The position numbers and the translations under genes were made by a program. The notes beneath the pieces are model-generated. The model did not search any database. It saw only the letters and a program-made list of their open reading frames with translations, and was not told the DNA's origin. Positions 6,403 to 7,566 of a stretch of DNA of 7,566 nucleotides are shown here, one piece after another. Origin of the DNA: Pirellulales bacterium (GTDB lineage Bacteria; Planctomycetota; Planctomycetia; Pirellulales; JALHLM01); contig JALHLM010000215.1 of NCBI GenBank assembly GCA_022844585.1, positions 2,012 through 9,577 of the forward strand, written 5' to 3'. Position 1 is the stretch's first letter. Each line of letters opens with the position of its first letter.

Positions 6403-7242
6403 TTAGCGATTCAACCGCAGCCGTGAGAATTCACGGACCTGCTCGGTGATGGCAACTTCCGTCGGCAGGCGTTCCATGGAGCTCGCGCCGTAGAAGCCTT
6501 CGATGTTGGGGACGCGTTCCAGGATGTACTGCGCGTCGTCGGGCATCGCGATCGGGCCGCCGTGGCAGAGGACCAGGACGTCGGCGCGGGCTTGTTTGCA
6601 GGCGGTGGCGATGGCGGTCACATCGCGGACGCAATCATCGAGCGTGCGCGCCGTGCGCGCCCCGATCGTCCCTTTCGTGGTGAGGCCCATGTGGGCGACG
6701 ACAATGTCTGCGCCGGCTTCCGTGAGCTGGCGGCCTTGGTCGGGATCGAACGCGTACGGCGTCGTCAGCAAATCGAGCTGGCACGCCGCGGCGATGAGTT
6801 CGACTTCGAGATCGAAGCCCATGCCGGTTTCTTCCAGGTTCTCACGGAAGAGCCCGTCGATAAGACCAACCGTGGGAAAATTCTGGATGCCGGCGAAGCC
6901 CAGGCTCTTGAGCTCGCGCAGGAACGAGTCGCGCAGGAGAAACGGATCGGTCCCGCAGACGCCGGCCAGGATCGGCGTGTGGCGAACGGCCGTGAGGACC
7001 TCGGGGGCCATTTCGCGGACGATCTGATTCGCGTTGCCATACGGCATGAGTCCGGCGAGCGATCCGCGCCCGGCCATGCGGAAGCGGCCGGAGTTGTAGA
7101 TCACGATCAGATCGACGCCGCCGGCTTCTTCGCACTTGGCGGAGATACCGGTCCCGGCGCCCGCGCCGAGGATCGGCTCGCCGCGCACGACTTTGGCGCG
7201 GAGGCGAGCAAGAATGGCTGGACGTGCGAGTGGGTCGTTCAT
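6403..7242 (-). CDS. TIM-barrel protein of the phosphoenolpyruvate-hydrolase family (PF09370; Tm-1 C-terminal-like)
   Basis: A complete 279-residue cytoplasmic protein with no signal peptide. It is recognisable as the PF09370 family, structurally related to phosphoenolpyruvate mutase/isocitrate-lyase-type barrels and also found as the C-terminal domain of plant Tm-1-like proteins. Family-typical stretches run in order: GAGAGTGISAKCEEAGGVDL (26-45), IYNSGRFRMAGRGSLAGLMP (48-67), GVCGTDPF (94-101), NFPTVGLIDG (121-130), HMGLT (184-188), CHGGPI (226-231) and GFYGASSMERLP (249-260). Length fits the stand-alone form; there is no UPF0261 partner domain here. The true reaction is uncertain, and the 'PEP hydrolase' label comes from the family name, not proof. 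The ATG at 7242 is 12 bases after the preceding stop with no clear Shine-Dalgarno, suggesting translation coupled to the upstream gene. Confidence 0.9.
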   Translation of the reverse strand: MNDPLARPAILARLRAKVVRGEPILGAGAGTGISAKCEEAGGVDLIVIYNSGRFRMAGRGSLAGLMPYGNANQIVREMAPEVLTAVRHTPILAGVCGTDPFLLRDSFLRELKSLGFAGIQNFPTVGLIDGLFRENLEETGMGFDLEVELIAAACQLDLLTTPYAFDPDQGRQLTEAGADIVVAHMGLTTKGTIGARTARTLDDCVRDVTAIATACKQARADVLVLCHGGPIAMPDDAQYILERVPNIEGFYGASSMERLPTEVAITEQVREFSRLRLNR

Positions 7243-7254
7243 CGTGCGCGAGCA

Positions 7255-7566
7255 CTACTTCGCGGGCAGCGGCGCGGACTGGACTTTCCAGGTTCCATCC
7301 GCCTTGCTCATGACCCAGTCTTGCGTCGAGACCACGGTACCGTCCTTGCCGTAGACCTCGACCTTGACTTTGGCGGTGTCGCCTTCGACCAGCGTTTCCG
7401 TGGCGATGAAGCCGTTGTAGTTGCGGAATTTCGCGCGATCCGCAGGCTTGGGAATCGACGCCTTGACCCACAACTCTTCGGTGAGCCGCTGACTGCCCGC
7501 GGCATCGACCATTTTCGTCAGCACCAGATTGATGGCACCGGTTTCGGTGCTGGCGTCGAGCTGATC
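7255..7566 (-). CDS. C-terminal part of an unrecognised protein (5' end outside window)
   Basis: The reading frame stays open to the window edge, giving the last 103 residues (DQLDASTETGAINLVL... to ...WKVQSAPLPAK, stop TAG). A GTG at 7524 could be read as a start but has no reason to be preferred, since the frame continues upstream. The visible part looks like a small alpha+beta fold: a helix (AINLVLTKMVDAAGSQRLTEELW) then beta strands FIATETLVEGDTAKVKVEVYG, TVVSTQDWVMSKADGTWKVQ. The ending, a strand with Trp followed by a charged turn and W-K-V, recalls NTF2/SnoaL-like or DUF4878-like proteins, but I cannot assign a family. It ends 12 bases before the TIM-barrel gene on the same strand, so the two probably share an mRNA whose promoter is outside the window. 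Confidence 0.75.
   Translation of the reverse strand, partial: DQLDASTETGAINLVLTKMVDAAGSQRLTEELWVKASIPKPADRAKFRNYNGFIATETLVEGDTAKVKVEVYGKDGTVVSTQDWVMSKADGTWKVQSAPLPAK

Overview
The window comes from a planctomycete (phylum Planctomycetota, probably Pirellulales). The first ~965 bases are the 5' two-thirds of a 16S rRNA gene on the minus strand. They contain exact matches, recalled from memory, to three classical planctomycete or EUB338-II probe sites: Pla46 (903-920), EUB338-II (634-651) and Pla886 (87-105). The rest fits: moderately high GC, secreted proteins of planctomycete type, and a formylglycine sulfatase of the kind this phylum carries in large numbers.

Layout. 1-965 (-): 16S rRNA, 3' third outside the window. 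966-1218 (-): its leader and promoter, reading in transcription order TTGACA-16-TAGAAT, a stable stem-loop, a boxA-like antitermination site, then further nested stems up to the mature 5' end. 1219-1504: divergent spacer with an A/T tract and a 52-base imperfect hairpin. 1505-3052 (+): secreted protein of unknown function with a HEAT-like middle. 3053-3122: convergent gap with a hairpin. 3123-3989 (-): outer-membrane beta-barrel protein of the MetA-pathway/'transporter' type (PF13557-like) with a strongly acidic N-terminal linker. 3990-4262: spacer with a textbook intrinsic terminator for the next gene. 4263-6014 (-): exported sulfatase with a CTAGR formylglycine motif, its own promoter and a GTG start. 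6015-6402: 388-base regulatory spacer with two inverted repeats. 6403-7242 (-): stand-alone TIM-barrel protein of the phosphoenolpyruvate-hydrolase/Tm-1 C-terminal family (PF09370). 7255-7566 (-): C-terminal 103 residues of an unrecognised small protein, 12 bases upstream of the TIM-barrel gene and probably co-transcribed with it.

The genes do not form one pathway. The rRNA gene, the HEAT-like secreted protein, the barrel protein and the sulfatase each look like separate transcription units. Only the last two minus-strand genes look like an operon. I see no phage, transposon, CRISPR, toxin-antitoxin or defence module, and no convincing new multi-gene system. The items most worth a second look are the organised rRNA leader, the PF09370-like gene paired with an unknown small protein, the inverted repeat upstream of the sulfatase, and the unassigned secreted HEAT-like protein.
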